Origin: Persicaria tinctoria
Lineage: Eukaryota; Streptophyta; Magnoliopsida; Caryophyllales; Polygonaceae
Assembly: GCA_037127255.1 (NCBI GenBank)
Contig: JBANSL010000009.1
Coordinates: 3,468,001 to 3,532,000 of the forward strand
Direction of reading: 5' to 3'
Length of the DNA: 64,000 nt
Shown here: positions 31,220 to 42,076 of the stretch, one piece after another
Layout: the number at the start of each line of letters is the position of its first letter
Position numbering within the stretch: the stretch's first letter is position 1
Position numbers and translations under genes: made by a program
The notes under the pieces: generated by a model
Told to the model about the DNA's origin: nothing
Database searches by the model: none
The model's input: only the letters and a program-made list of their open reading frames with translations

Positions 31220-31430
31220 CTGTGATACCATGTCAAAGTCCGAATCGGACCGATGGCTGGGGGTCGTGTGCACAAGCGCACATGCGCTAGGAGCCTAGCA
31301 CACAAGCCGAGTGAGGTTCCATTCTAAAACCAATTGACAATAGAAGGAGTAGCCCACTGACTCATATAATAGGCTTGTTATGTTCAACTTTCCGATGTGG
31401 GACACTTTGGTCTCATTCACATCTCTAACA
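31220..31430 (-). repeat. Copia 5' LTR and primer site
   Basis: LTR 31232-31430, 199 bp; on the minus strand it begins TGTTAGAGATGTGAATG and ends CTTTGACA. GTCCCACATCGGAAAG near its start is wording I recognise from many plant copia LTRs. The primer site next to it reads TGGTATCACAGC (31231 to 31220, minus), one base off the initiator-Met site. Confidence 0.75.
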
Positions 31431-31791
31431 TTGCAGGTCATCTCGTTGCTGGTTCGGGCCATTTGAGATTTTGCAGCGTGTAGGAAATGTTGCCTACGGC
31501 CTTGCTCTACCTCCGTCAGCTCATCCGGTGCATGATGTCTTCCATGTATCGCTGTTGCGGAAATATGTGCCTGACCCGACCCACATCTTGAGCTATGAGG
31601 ACATTGAGGTCCGCCCCATCGGAACCTATGAGGAAGAACCAGTGCAGATTCTAGAACAGCGAGAGAAGCAACTTCGCACCAAGGTAGTCCCGCTCGTCAA
31701 AGTGCTTTGGTCAAAGCACGGAACTGAGGAGATGACTTGTGAAACTGAAGACGAAATGAGGAGACGCTTTCCTCAGTTGTTCTCTACTTAG
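31431..31791 (+). pseudogene. Chromovirus integrase C-terminus with chromodomain, 5'-truncated
   Basis: The frame is open from the copia LTR edge at 31431 to a stop at 31789-31791. It reads [39 protein letters not shown] and then the chromodomain-type end: [35 protein letters not shown] and RRRFPQLF. This is the C-terminus of a Tekay/Del-type Ty3/gypsy polyprotein. Within the chromodomain a Trp usual before the E-x-E part is Cys. Everything upstream is missing: the copia element now abuts it, and no left half is seen beyond the copia. Confidence 0.85.
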
Positions 31792-32013
31792 CGCGAGTCG
31801 CATAGCGATTTCATTACCTTGTTTATTCGAATTACGATGAATAAGAAAACTTGTTAGAGACCTTTGTTATGGTTCAGTTGGTTAATGTTTTGGATTCTTG
31901 TCGATCTCTGATTTATTTCTCTCGTCAGTTCTAAAGTCCTAAGTGATTTATTCTCATTTTCTTACTTTTTTCTTTTTCTAAGTTTCGGGACGAAACTTAT
32001 TTTTATGGAGGGA
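31792..32013 (+). other. Chromovirus 3' untranslated region and purine tract
   Basis: Non-coding. The stretch TTTCGGGACGAAAC (about 31982-31995) followed by TTTTTATGGAGGGA and then TGTATGAAATACCCC is the usual arrangement at the 3' end of Tekay/Del elements, with GGAGGGA as the polypurine tract. Confidence 0.65.
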
Positions 32014-32214
32014 TGTATGAAATACCCCAAAGTATTTTTGGGATATTTCTTTAAAGAATATTATATTATATTATGTGAATTTGGGAAACCAATAAATTCA
32101 CATAAGATATATAATATAAATTAGAGCAATTATATTATTTTAATATTCTTTTTTAAACATTCTTGCTATTTAATTTATAGCGTTAAATTAAATAATATTT
32201 CATTTCGCTAATAT

Positions 32215-32305
<91 letters not shown>

Positions 32306-32664
32306 CCATATCCATATATATGTATAATATATAGTCAAACACATACTTCATTTCTACAAGAGAAAACCCAATAGAAAAGGCCTATTTTTCGACCCAATTT
32401 GTGTATTTGGATGCCCAGAATTTTCAGCCCAAAGGTAAGCCCAGAGTATAGTGATCCAAGAGCAAAAAAGGCCCATTTTGTTTTTCTTTTGGATTGGCCA
32501 CGGTGAAACAAGGATGGAAGATAGATTTTTTTTTCTTTTACCTTTTTCTTCCATCTTTTGGTGTACCTCTTCCTCCCGAGTTCAGATAAACCCAAAGGGA
32601 ATTATCCCCAATCTCAACCAAGTCCGAGATCTCCTCAAGATCAAGCCGATCGACCTCTTCCTCC
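32014..32664 (+). repeat. Chromovirus 3' LTR, piece 1 of 3
   Basis: Begins TGTATGAAATACCCC after the purine tract. It continues, after element B, at 40823-42076 and, after element C, at 63539-64000. A (TA)n microsatellite occupies about 32219-32330. The LTR end is not in the window, so its length is more than 2.3 kb. Confidence 0.7.
32219..32330. repeat. (TA)n microsatellite
   Basis: Almost uninterrupted TA dinucleotides with a few CA and CCA interruptions. Confidence 0.95.
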
Positions 32665-33623
32665 TGTTGTGAGCCTAATTTGCCATGTTTTATAGTTACT
32701 TTTATATCGATTTCTGCATGCATTTCATACATTTGGGTTAGAATAATACATAATTTGTGTAGTTTATGTTTATTTGCAATATATGGAGGTCTACACAAGC
32801 TTTTTTTATATTTCGCAGAAACCGGACGCACTTTGGAGCTTAAAGGAAAACTCATAAAGAAGTTAAGGATGGTGCAGCTGAAGAAAAGGCCATTTTTCGG
32901 CATTCATCAGTCTGAGTCAAGTTCTGATGTCTTCATGAGAGTTGTAGCCCTCGGCAAGAGCTTTCCAACTCATGCTCATATGCGTCAATCCGACGAACGA
33001 GAACTCGGGAAATTGCGTTTCAAGAACAGAGCAGGATGCTGAGAAGACTGGTCGATATCAACCAAGCACACTCAATATCGACCAGATTTAGGTCGAAATT
33101 CTCCAAAATCGACTCAAAGTTGGCCATAATCGACAGGGCTGAAGAATAGTGGTCGATATCGACTTAACCAAGTCGATATCGAGTGCCCCATATCGAGTCG
33201 AAGCCCAGAATCGAGTCAAGAAGTTGACCAAAGAAAGGAGCAAGTCGATATCGAGTACCGTAACTCGATATCGAGTAACACCCAACTCGATATTCACCCT
33301 AAGAGCCAATATTGAGTGTCTGTAGCTGAGGAAGGAAAATGCCAGGTCAATATCGAGTCATGCTAGTCGATATCGACTGGACCCACAGAGGCGGATTCCG
33401 AGCTTAACTGACTTCTTGGTAAGTTTTTATCCCGAATCCGATGGAGATATTTTCGAGAGCAAATTCTATCAAGATCTATCAAGTCCAAGGAGGATTTATC
33501 CACAATTAGATATAGTTCTAGTTGATTTATTTATTTATTTCTATGTTTTATCTTTATGTTATAAGATAGATAGAATTAGATATAGATATAGGTTTCTTTC
33601 CTTGATTAGCGGGGAATGAAGGC

Positions 33624-33631
33624 TATAAATA
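33624..33631 (+). promoter_or_regulatory. TATA box of element B left LTR
   Basis: TATAAATA in the context GAAGGCTATAAATAAAGCC; the same block is at 39823 (right LTR), and close variants are at 43012 and 55402 in element C. Confidence 0.7.
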
Positions 33632-33685
33632 AAGCCTTAGGGGATGAGTTTTATTCTTCAATTTCAGAGATACACAAGTAGTTAC

Positions 33686-33690
<5 letters not shown>

Positions 33691-33755
<65 letters not shown>
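33691..33755. repeat. (GA)n microsatellite, expanded in one LTR only
   Basis: 65 bases of GA repeats, against 11 bases at the same place in the right LTR (39891-39901). Confidence 0.95.
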
Positions 33756-33760
<5 letters not shown>

Positions 33761-34666
33761 GGCCGAGTGGAGTTGTGAAGCGAGAGCGGAATTGGCTTCA
33801 ATCGGTTGTAAACTTTGGTTAAGTTTAATGCAAGTAGTTTCTTTTTAATCAATGATGTCTGCGATTGTGATGAAGAGCGAGTAGTCCACCCACTTCTAGG
33901 GTCGGGGTGAGCCCGACGGTAGACATGTGAGGTGATGCGGTAAAGGTACGATCTGTTTATGCAATTCATCTTCTATCCCTTAAAGCATGATTCATTTGCA
34001 AAAGTTGAAGGTGACCCTTGTTTGTGTTATTGAAGCGAAAGTGATCTTAATACAACTTGGATTAATTATGTGAAAAGGGTTTGTAACAATTAGGGCTTAT
34101 GCGAAAGCCTCTATATTCCTATTTGTTAATAACGAAAGTTATTTGATGAAAAACATGATCTTTTATGGCTTTATGTGTTATTTTGCATGGTTATCGTTGT
34201 GATGTTGAAACCCTGATCTTGGAAGTATTTTATTTCATTGATTTATTTCACGAAGTTCCGAGTTTTCAAAGTTCTGCAGTCAATATTGAGTTGCCTTCAG
34301 TTGATTTTTCTTAGTCGATATCGAGTTGCTTTAGTCGATATCGACCAAGGTTCTGCACTTGTGTTCTGTTTCTGTTTTGGGTCAATATTGAGTCACTGTG
34401 GTCGATTGTCCTACTCAATATCGAGTAACAACACTCAATATCGACCAAGTTTGCTGTCTTTGCTTTCTTTTCTGCTTTTCTCTGTTGTTTCTGTCTGTGT
34501 GTGTGTTTGATTTTCTGTCTGTGAGATTTGCTGCAACCTGAGATCCGCTGACGTGCTTCCTCGAGGATCGATCCTGACTTCCCGCTGTTACATCAGCAGG
34601 AGGTCTTGTAATTATTTGCGTGGGAACGAATCTGGTTTGATTTATATTTTATATTTTAAACTCGAT

Positions 34667-34809
34667 TTCCTCCTACAACAAATTGGCGCCGTTGCCGGGG
34701 AAGCAACCCTGCATCGTTTAGGATAATGCTTTCTTTGGTAGATTTAATGATTGCTTCCCCGGCAACGGCGCCAATTTGTTGTAGGAGGAACCCTGCATCG
34801 TTTAGGATA
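34667..34809 (+). other. Primer binding site of element B inside a 40-bp inverted duplication
   Basis: The functional primer site TGGCGCCGTTGCCGGGGA is at 34684-34701, three bases after the LTR. The 40 bases 34667-34706, covering the LTR end, the primer site and six more bases, recur as a perfect reverse complement at 34751-34790. In addition the 21 bases 34705-34725 (starting AACCCTGCATCG) recur directly at 34789-34809. Right after this second copy the gag homology starts (34809), missing the first about 230 codons present in element C. This is the footprint of a fold-back template switch. Confidence 0.93.
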
Positions 34810-37457
34810 TCTTCTTCAATTCTCTTGACCTAGCTGCTAAGGATAGGATCAACACGTATACTCATTATGAGTATCTGACAATGCCGCTAGCTGACGCAAG
34901 GGCTGCCCTCGACAAGCTGACCAACTACGACAACAAGTATGGGACACCAATAAACTATGATGAGAATGCCTATGCCAGGCCAGCCCCATCCATGCCCCTC
35001 TATGAGCCCTCTAAGGAGATTGACCCGGATGTCAAGAAGCAGTACTACAGAGATCCGAATCGCAAGCTCCTCAAGGAAGTCAAGTATCTTTCTGTCAACC
35101 AGCCCTGCATCGAATGCGGATCACAGCGGCACACCACTACTGAGTGCCCACACATAGAGCAAGTCATGATGGCAGAACACCACGAAGAGGTAGCTTACGC
35201 AGGGGGTCCCAATCGCTATACGGGGGACCAAACGTTTCAGCAACCACAATGGAACCAAAGTACCCCTAGGAACCCCCCGTCATACAGAGCTCCAGGACAT
35301 CCAGAAAGGGACCAGCAGAAGGATGACCTACAGCTTATCCTTGACGAAATGCGTCGGAATCAGGGCACCATCAACAATCAATTCCAGAACATCAATACAA
35401 AACTTGGAGAAATCGATGTCTGGAGGAAATCAATTGAGACACAGATTGGCCAGCTGGCAGCAGGCGTCCCCAGATAGTCAGGTACGCTCCTTGGATCTTC
35501 AGAACCAAATCCTAAGGGGAAGATCGGACACGTCGCAGCCGTAAAGCTCAGGAGCGGACGCAAACTGCACGAAACAAAGACCGGAGAAGCAAAAGATGGC
35601 ACTGCAAAGGAGGTCGATATCGACCAACACCTAGTCGATATTGACCACCCATAGGTCGATATCGACCCATCTGCACCAGCGAACCCGAAACCGACTCCAG
35701 CAGTCGATTTCGACCAACCACTAGTCGATTTCGACCATACTGCAGTCGATATCGAGTCCCCTCCAGTCGATATTGACTCATGTGCAGCACCTCCGACATC
35801 TGTTCTGGCTCTAAACCAGAAAAAGAAGCTGCCTTTCCCCTCAAAATTTCCAAAGGATCCAGCAGAAAAGAAATTCCAACGCTTCATCAAGATGCTTCAG
35901 AGGCTCAATGTCACCATAATTTTCACAGAAGCTCTTAATGAGATGCCATCATATGTCAAGTTCCTCAAGGAGATCCTAAGCAAAAAGTGGTCAATGGCAG
36001 AGATCGCAGAGGAGTGCAGCCATATGGACATACTTGCGAAAAGGTCAGATCTAGGTAAGCTCGCTATAACCATAGGATTTGGTCAATATAAATTTAATGC
36101 TTTATGTGATCTTGGAGCTAGTGTAAGTATAATTCCTCTATCAATATGGTCCAAGATTAAGATAGGTGCCTTAGAACCTATGGATGCTAAGCTTTATATG
36201 GCAAACAACACAGTGGTCATCCCAACAGGCATGGTGGACAATGTGCCAATTCAAGTAGGTAAGTTCTTCGTCCCTACTGATTTCATAGTTATTGATATGG
36301 CGGAGGACCCTGCTTGTCCAATTATTCTAGGAAGACCCTTCTTGGCGATGGTGGATACCAACATAAGCGTAAGGAAGGGAATGCTCACTTTCAACATCAT
36401 CGTTGAGGTAATTGAGTATTCCTTTAATAAAACTGAAAGGCATACATGTCCTATGGAAGAGGTAAAGTCTATATCAGCTGGTTACATTACTTGCGAGGAG
36501 CCTAAGGTAAGAAATTTGACTCCCGAAGAGCTAGAAAAGAGGGATATGGAAGCCCAGGTGGAGAAGATCATGGCCATCATGAACGAAGAAGTTGAGAATC
36601 CACTCGACATAGATCTAGATACGTCGATTTGGACTAATAATTTTTCGGATGCTTTTCCAAGTCTTAAGTATGGGGTCAATATCAACCCGGAGAAATCGAC
36701 AGAGCCACAAAGGCACTCAATATCGACTACCACAGGTCAATATCGACCTCCCTATGCCGAGACAGCCCCACCAGATATCGAGCAGAGGAATATCGAGGAA
36801 AACGACTCGATATCGACCACCTTTGGTCAATATTGACCTACATCTGCTGAGTCAATTCCTCCTGTTGAGCCGAGTCAAGCCGATTTGGAGCAGCACCACT
36901 CGATATCGACTTGCCCATGTCGATATCGACCAACCTTTGCCAAGTCGATTCCTCCTGTTGAGCAGAAGCCAGCCAATATTGAGCTAGTCAACTCAATATC
37001 GAGTGACCTTACTCAATATCGACTTGAAAAAATCGAACCATCTCCCTCCATATCGACTGAGAGTCCACCTGAAGAGCAACGCAACTCGATATCGAGTAGT
37101 CTTACTCGAAATCGACCAGACCCTCAGGAGCTTCCGACATCCGATTCTACAAAGGTAAGCCAAGGTATGGATCTTTCCTCTTCTATTTCAATTAAAGATC
37201 TATCTATACATGGGAGAGGTTTGCCTTGGTATGTTCGATTGTGCATGCTTTCCAATGATGAGCCTAATGAGTATGAAGTTGGAGACAAGCTCTATGTTTC
37301 CAAATCAAAGGATCATTGGTTTCCTAACAAATTCAACAAGAAGAAGATGAGGCCTTTAACGGTGAACAAGATCAATTCAGGAGGATCGCAGCTGATGGAC
37401 AAGAATAGAGTCCTATTTGAAGCCCAAGCTACATGGGCCCTGCAAATGCCACCTTGA
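34809..37457 (+). pseudogene. Element B gag-protease, N-truncated, three in-frame stops
   Basis: One frame runs from the breakpoint at 34809 to 37457 with stops at 35475-35477, 35652-35654 and 36834-36836. It begins in the Gag domain (FFNSLD region of element C's Gag), has the CCHC knuckle CIECGSQRHTTTEC, then a linker of VDIDxx repeats, then the aspartic protease with ALCDLGASVSIIPLSIW and CPIILGRPFL. A second repeat-rich linker in the SIST frame follows (36675-37120). It joins directly to about 90 residues with LPWY and YEVGDK wording, similar to the element C stretch before integrase and its C-terminus. RT, RNase H and the integrase core are missing without loss of frame. Confidence 0.85.
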
Positions 37458-37724
37458 GCTTAATGGAGAAAGTTGGCCTAGCGACTATAAAATCTAGAGC
37501 TTGTAAATAGACATTTACTTTTTGGGATTTTTTTGGACATTGTTGCTTTTGTTTTTGATTTTGAACTTTTATTTTTTCTATTGTGGGTATTTCTCTTCTA
37601 TATTTTCCAGGTCCATGGGGATAGAAGCAAGCTAAAATCGGGCAGGGGCTTACATCATAAGCACTCGATTTTTCAAGATCTGCACATCTGTCTAGTGAGT
37701 TTCTTTCTTTACCCTTATTTTTTA
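37458..37724 (+). other. Element B region after the polyprotein
   Basis: Non-coding; 37470-37500 holds a faded copy of the block that follows pol in element C (GTTGGCCTAGCGAC against GAGCTAACGAC). T-rich afterwards. Confidence 0.4.
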
Positions 37725-37768
37725 TACAGTGAGGACACTGTAATGTTTAAGTATGGGGTGGGGGAAGG
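37725..37768 (+). promoter_or_regulatory. Internal hairpin and polypurine-like tract of element B
   Basis: TACAGTG-AGGA-CACTGTA (37725-37742) is a perfect 7-bp hairpin, followed by TTTAAGTATGGGGTGGGGGA. It lies 1.1 kb upstream of the terminal copy. Confidence 0.7.
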
Positions 37769-38829
37769 GCTTACTTCATGCATATTTGACATGTATGTGC
37801 ATGTTTAAAGTTTTATTTCTTGAATTGTTTATACATAGCTATTTTGGAATTCATTATTTATTTATGTGTTTATATGCATATTTTCCAAAAGTTTATAAAA
37901 ATGACCCCCATTGAAAATTTTGATAAATGTCATGGAAGCTTATATTGAACTCGACGATGCAAAATTGGATTCATTAGAGATATGTTGCATGATAAGAGGA
38001 TGGAGGACTTTATATTTCCATATAATGCTCATATTTTGATAATCTTAGCCTTACCTATGCTTATGCATCACAAAAGCCATATTATGCCTTATTTCATATT
38101 TTGCTCCACAGTGGATTATGCATCACAAAAGCAATATTGTCATTCTTTACCTTATTTCCTAACCGGGGATTATGTTGAGAATGATGATACATTATGGATA
38201 TTTTTACATGGTGTTTGTGTTGTTTTATATCACATATGAAGTTTGGCAAGAACGTTTGAAAAATATGGAAAATTTAATGAGTGAAAGAAAATCCGATCAT
38301 CTCAGTAGATAAAGGTAGATCGACCCTGCTCGATAAGATAATAGTTTGGCGAGATGGGACACACAGGTGAGGAGTCCAAAACACTAAGTATCCGGGGTCA
38401 TTCATGACACCCATGTTTGCGACTCGCGAGAAGGCAGTGCTGAGGTTAGAGAGGTAAAAAAATTATTATTGATAAAAGCATTATGATAGGTGAGAGATCT
38501 TATAAATAAAGAATATGGTTGAGAATGTTTGGAAATAATGCATCTCCCCGGATTTAACACCACATGGCCAAAATTGCCTACCTTTAGCCTTTTACCACTC
38601 TACTCCTTATTGAGCTTAAATTAAAGTTCTCTTGATTGTTAATTCTTTGTCTTATGAATTATTTTGCATAATCCTCCTTTTCTGAGTAGATGTTGCTTTT
38701 TAATTGCACATGCATGGATTTGTGACACTAGTACCTTTTCGATGATGGTAATTGATTGTAGGGACATATGACAATGAATCTGATATGTTGAGAGTTTTGA
38801 TTTCTTCCCCTGAATGACAAATAAAATTA
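37769..38829 (+). other. Element B 3' non-coding region
   Basis: No frame supported. It holds a block near 38395-38440 (CATTCATGACACCCATG) shared with the triple repeat of element D, and the conserved block 38544-38600 (GGATTTAACACCACATGGCC) shared with A and C. Confidence 0.6.
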
Positions 38830-38865
38830 TTGCTTGAGGACAAGCAAGCTTAAGTATGGGGTGTT
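38830..38865 (+). promoter_or_regulatory. Terminal hairpin and polypurine tract of element B
   Basis: TTGCTTG-AGGA-CAAGCAA (38830-38847), then CTTAAGTATGGGGTGTT directly before the LTR start. Confidence 0.75.
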
Positions 38866-40822
38866 TGTTGTGAGCCTAATTTGCCATGTTTTATAGTTAC
38901 TTTTCTATCGATTTCTGCATGCATTTCATACATTTGGGTTAGAATAATACATAATTTGTGTAGTTTATGTTTATTTGCAATATATGGAGGTCTACACAAG
39001 CTTTTGTTATATTTCGCAGAAACCGGATGCACTTTAAAGCTTAAAGGAAAACTCATAAAGAAGCTAAGGATGGTGCAGCTGGAGAAAATTCCATTTTTCG
39101 GCATTCATCAGTTTGAGTCAAGTTCTGATGTCTTCATGATAGTTGTAGCCCTCGGAAAGAGCTTTCCAACGCATGCTCATATGAGTCAATCCGATGAACA
39201 AGGACTCGGGAAATTGCATTTCAAGAACAGAGCAGGATGTTGAGAAGACTGGTCGATATCGACCAAGCACACTCAATATCGACCAGATTTAGGTCGAAAT
39301 TCTCCAAATCGACTTAGAGTTGGCCAGAATCGACAGGGCTGAAGAACAGTTGTCGATATCGACTTAACCAAGTCGATATCGAGTGCCCCATATCGAGTCA
39401 ACGCCAAAATCGAGTCAAGAAGCTGAGCAAAGAAAGGAGCAAGTCGATATCGAGTACCCTAACTCGATATCGAGTAACACCCAAGTCGATATTCACCTTG
39501 AGAGCAAACATTGAGTGTCTGAAGCTGGCGACGGAAAATGCCATGTCAATATCGAGTCATGCTAGTCGATATCGACTGGACCCACAGAGGCGGATTCCGT
39601 GCTTAACCGACTTCTTGTTAAGTTTCTATCCCGAATCCGATGGAGATATTTTCGAGAGCAAATTCTATCAAGATCTATCAAGTCCAAGGAGGATTTATCC
39701 ACAATTAGATATAGTTCTAGTTGATTGATTTATTTATTTCCATGTTTTATCTTTATGTTATAAGATAGATAGAATTAGATATAGATATAGTTTTCTATCC
39801 TTGATTGGCGGGGAATGAAGGCTATAAATAAAGCCTTAGGGACTGAGTTTTATTCATTCAATTTCACAGATACACAAGTAGTTACAAGTAGAGAGAGAGA
39901 GTTTGTGGCCGAGTGGAGTTGTGAAGCGAGAGCGGAATTGGCTTCAATCAGTTGTAAACTTTGGTTAAGTTTAATGCTAGTAGTTTCTTTTCAATCAATG
40001 ATGTCTGCGATTATGATGAAAAGCGAGTAGTCCACCTACTTCTAGGGTCGGGGTGAGCCCGACGGTAGACATGTGAGGTGATGCGGTAAAGGTACGATCT
40101 TTTTATGCAATTCGTCTTCTATCCCTGAAAGCATGATTCTTTTGCGAAAGTTGAAGGTGATCCTTGTTTGTGTTATTGAAGCGAAAGTGATCTTAATACA
40201 ACTTGGATTAATTATGTGAAAAGGGTTAGTAACAATTAGGGTTTATGCGAAAGCCTCTATATTCCTATTTGTTAATAACGAAAGTTATTTGATGAAAAGC
40301 ATAATCTTTTATGCCCTTATGTGTTATTTTGCATGGTTATCGTTGTGGTGTTGAAACCCTAATCCTGGAAGTATTTTATTTCATTGATTTATTTCACGAA
40401 GTTCCGAGTTTTCAAAGTTCTGCAGTCAATATTGAGTTGCCTTCGGTCGATTTTTCTTAGTCGATATCGAGTTGCTTTAGTCGATATCGACCAAGGTTCT
40501 GAACCTGTGTTCTGTTTCTGTTTTGGGTCAATATTGAGTAACCGTGGTCGATTTTCCTACTCAATATCGAGTAACAGCACTCAATATCGACCATGTTTGC
40601 TATCTTTGCTTTCTTTTCTACTTTTCTCTGTTGTTTCTGTCTATCTGTTTGATTTTCTGTCTGTGAGATTTGCCGCTACCTGAGATCCGCCGACGTGCTT
40701 TCTCGAGGATCGATCTTCACTTCCCGCTGCTACATCAGGAGGAGGTCTTGTAATTATTTGCGAGGGCACGAATCTGGTTTGATTTATATTTTATATTTTA
40801 AACTCGATTTCCTCCTACAACA
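38866..40822 (+). repeat. Element B right LTR, 1957 bp
   Basis: Same ends and layout as the left LTR; TATA box at 39823-39830; motif clusters at about 39245-39560 and 40430-40590. Substitutions relative to the left copy are visible throughout but sparse. Confidence 0.93.
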
Positions 40823-42076
40823 CCTCGCTATCTTATTCAATCCCAGGCTTATAAATAGAGGGGAGGGGTCTCGTTAATCGTCATCAGTCACAAACAAATT
40901 CACCGCCTCCTCCTCTCTCGAATCCACCGCGAGGAGTAGCGCCCCGACTCCCGCAGTCCACCACTGCCGGCGACCTGAGTCCGAGCCGATCATAGCCAGC
41001 CATTGCCTACGTCGATTGCACCACAACAGTCGGAGCCTCGCTGGAAGCGCGCCCGTGAACAGCCGAACAATCGAGCCCAGTCGCTTGCCTCCGCTGCGAC
41101 CACCATCGCGCCGCCTTCGACCCTTGTTCGAGTGCTACTGATGTACCGTCACCGCTGCTGCCCTACGTCACCACCGTCGCCAATCGCAGCGCCGAACCGT
41201 CACCTGTGTTGTTTACAATTGCCGCCGGGATTCTAATCTCTTTTGATTAAATCACATAAATCTTCCTTGTTTTTATATTATTTCCGCTTTTGACCCTAAG
41301 TTAATTACTTATTAAGTTAAGTGGCCAATATTTCTAAACTGTTCTATTCTTGTTCGTTTCAGCGACACCAAGAAATCTCGAAGCACCCACGCCGGATCTC
41401 GCTTCCCGAGTAATTCATATTGGTATAGATTTTTAGCTTTATAGAAATTAATTCAATTTCAAATTGAGTTAAGTAAAGTTAATTTCATAAAATCTCACCT
41501 GGTTGTCATCAGCTGATCATCGAATGTCAAGGCAAGTGATTTTGTTCAACGTTTTTTGTATGTTTCGTGATTTTCCTTTGACGTGCCTTTTAAATTCTTC
41601 CGTGTCGAATGCGGCCATGTGGCCAATTTCCTTGCCAATTTCGATAAATTACATACCCGTCTCCTTGATGTAATTCATCCTTTTTAATCATAAATTGACA
41701 TGAGTTAAATTAATGGGCAATTGTTAAATGAATTATAGTAATATGTGGATTAAATGTGATTGTTTGTTTATAACACGAGATAAGTAAAGGTTGCCTATTT
41801 TATTCTTCCTAAAGTGCATGATATTCTGTTTGTTCTTTCATGCAAGCTAGTGCATGTGATAGTAAGACCCTTTGAATTATCCATGCTTGTTCATGTTTGA
41901 TTTAATGTCGTTATCATGATCACCTAGTATAAACTGTTTATGTATGATAAGATAGACACCATGTGATGCTTACTTGTGATAGGTGAAAATGCGCACCACG
42001 TGATGCGAGTGGCTATAGGCATTTGGCAAGTTATGCAGTAGACTGACTTGCAGGTTGTGGTTCGTTAAGCCACCGC
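40823..42076 (+). repeat. Chromovirus 3' LTR, piece 2 of 3, with promoter
   Basis: Continues the LTR broken at 32664. TATA box TATAAATAG at 40850-40858 is followed by a C-rich leader (about 40890-41220) like a transcript start region, then AT-rich sequence without frames. It ends with the ACCGC target copy at 42072-42076 before element C. A short frame at 41003-41236 is leader sequence, not a supported gene. Confidence 0.65.
40850..40858 (+). promoter_or_regulatory. TATA box of the chromovirus LTR
   Basis: CTTATAAATAGAGGGGA, a canonical plant TATA context, about 35 bases before the C-rich leader. Confidence 0.6.

Larger units (their letters stand above)
26631..31430 (-). mobile_element. Decayed minus-strand Ty1/copia retrotransposon
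   Basis: On the minus strand the order is LTR, Met primer site, gag, protease, integrase, reverse transcriptase, RNase H, purine tract, which is the Ty1/copia order. Every gene is broken by shifts or stops. The 5' LTR (31232-31430) and the candidate 3' LTR (26631-26769) do not resemble each other, and no matching target duplication was found, so one end has been replaced or the element is chimeric. Confidence 0.85.
32665..34680 (+). repeat. Element B left LTR, 2016 bp
   Basis: TGTTGTGAGCC to TCCTACAACA. TATA box TATAAATA at 33624-33631. Two clusters of TCGATATCGA-type motifs: about 33045-33390 upstream of the TATA box and 34305-34450 downstream. A (GA)n run at 33691-33755 is about 54 bases longer than in the right LTR, which explains the length difference. 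Confidence 0.93.
32665..40822 (+). mobile_element. Element B: Athila-like, gag-protease only, nested in the chromovirus LTR
   Basis: Two LTRs (32665-34680 and 38866-40822), both TGTTGTGAGCC to CCTACAACA, a tRNA-Asp primer site and a terminal polypurine tract define the element. Flanks are CCTCC on the left (32660-32664) and CCTCG on the right (40823-40827), a target duplication with one change. The internal 4.2 kb codes for part of Gag, the protease and a fragment like the integrase C-terminus; RT, RNase H and the integrase core are absent. Its TCGA-TA-TCGA motif is abundant in LTRs and coding linkers. Confidence 0.92.

Noticed and set aside
34684..34768. Possible tRNA-Asp gene or pseudogene from the paired TGGCGCCGTTGCCGGGGA sequences
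   Set aside because: Only the 18-base 3' end is present, in inverted copies with LTR sequence attached; explained by a primer-site duplication.
33045..37120. Regularly spaced TCGATATCGA units looked like a CRISPR-type array
   Set aside because: Repeat is only 10 bp, spacing is irregular, units lie in LTRs and coding linkers of a plant retrotransposon, and no cas genes are present.
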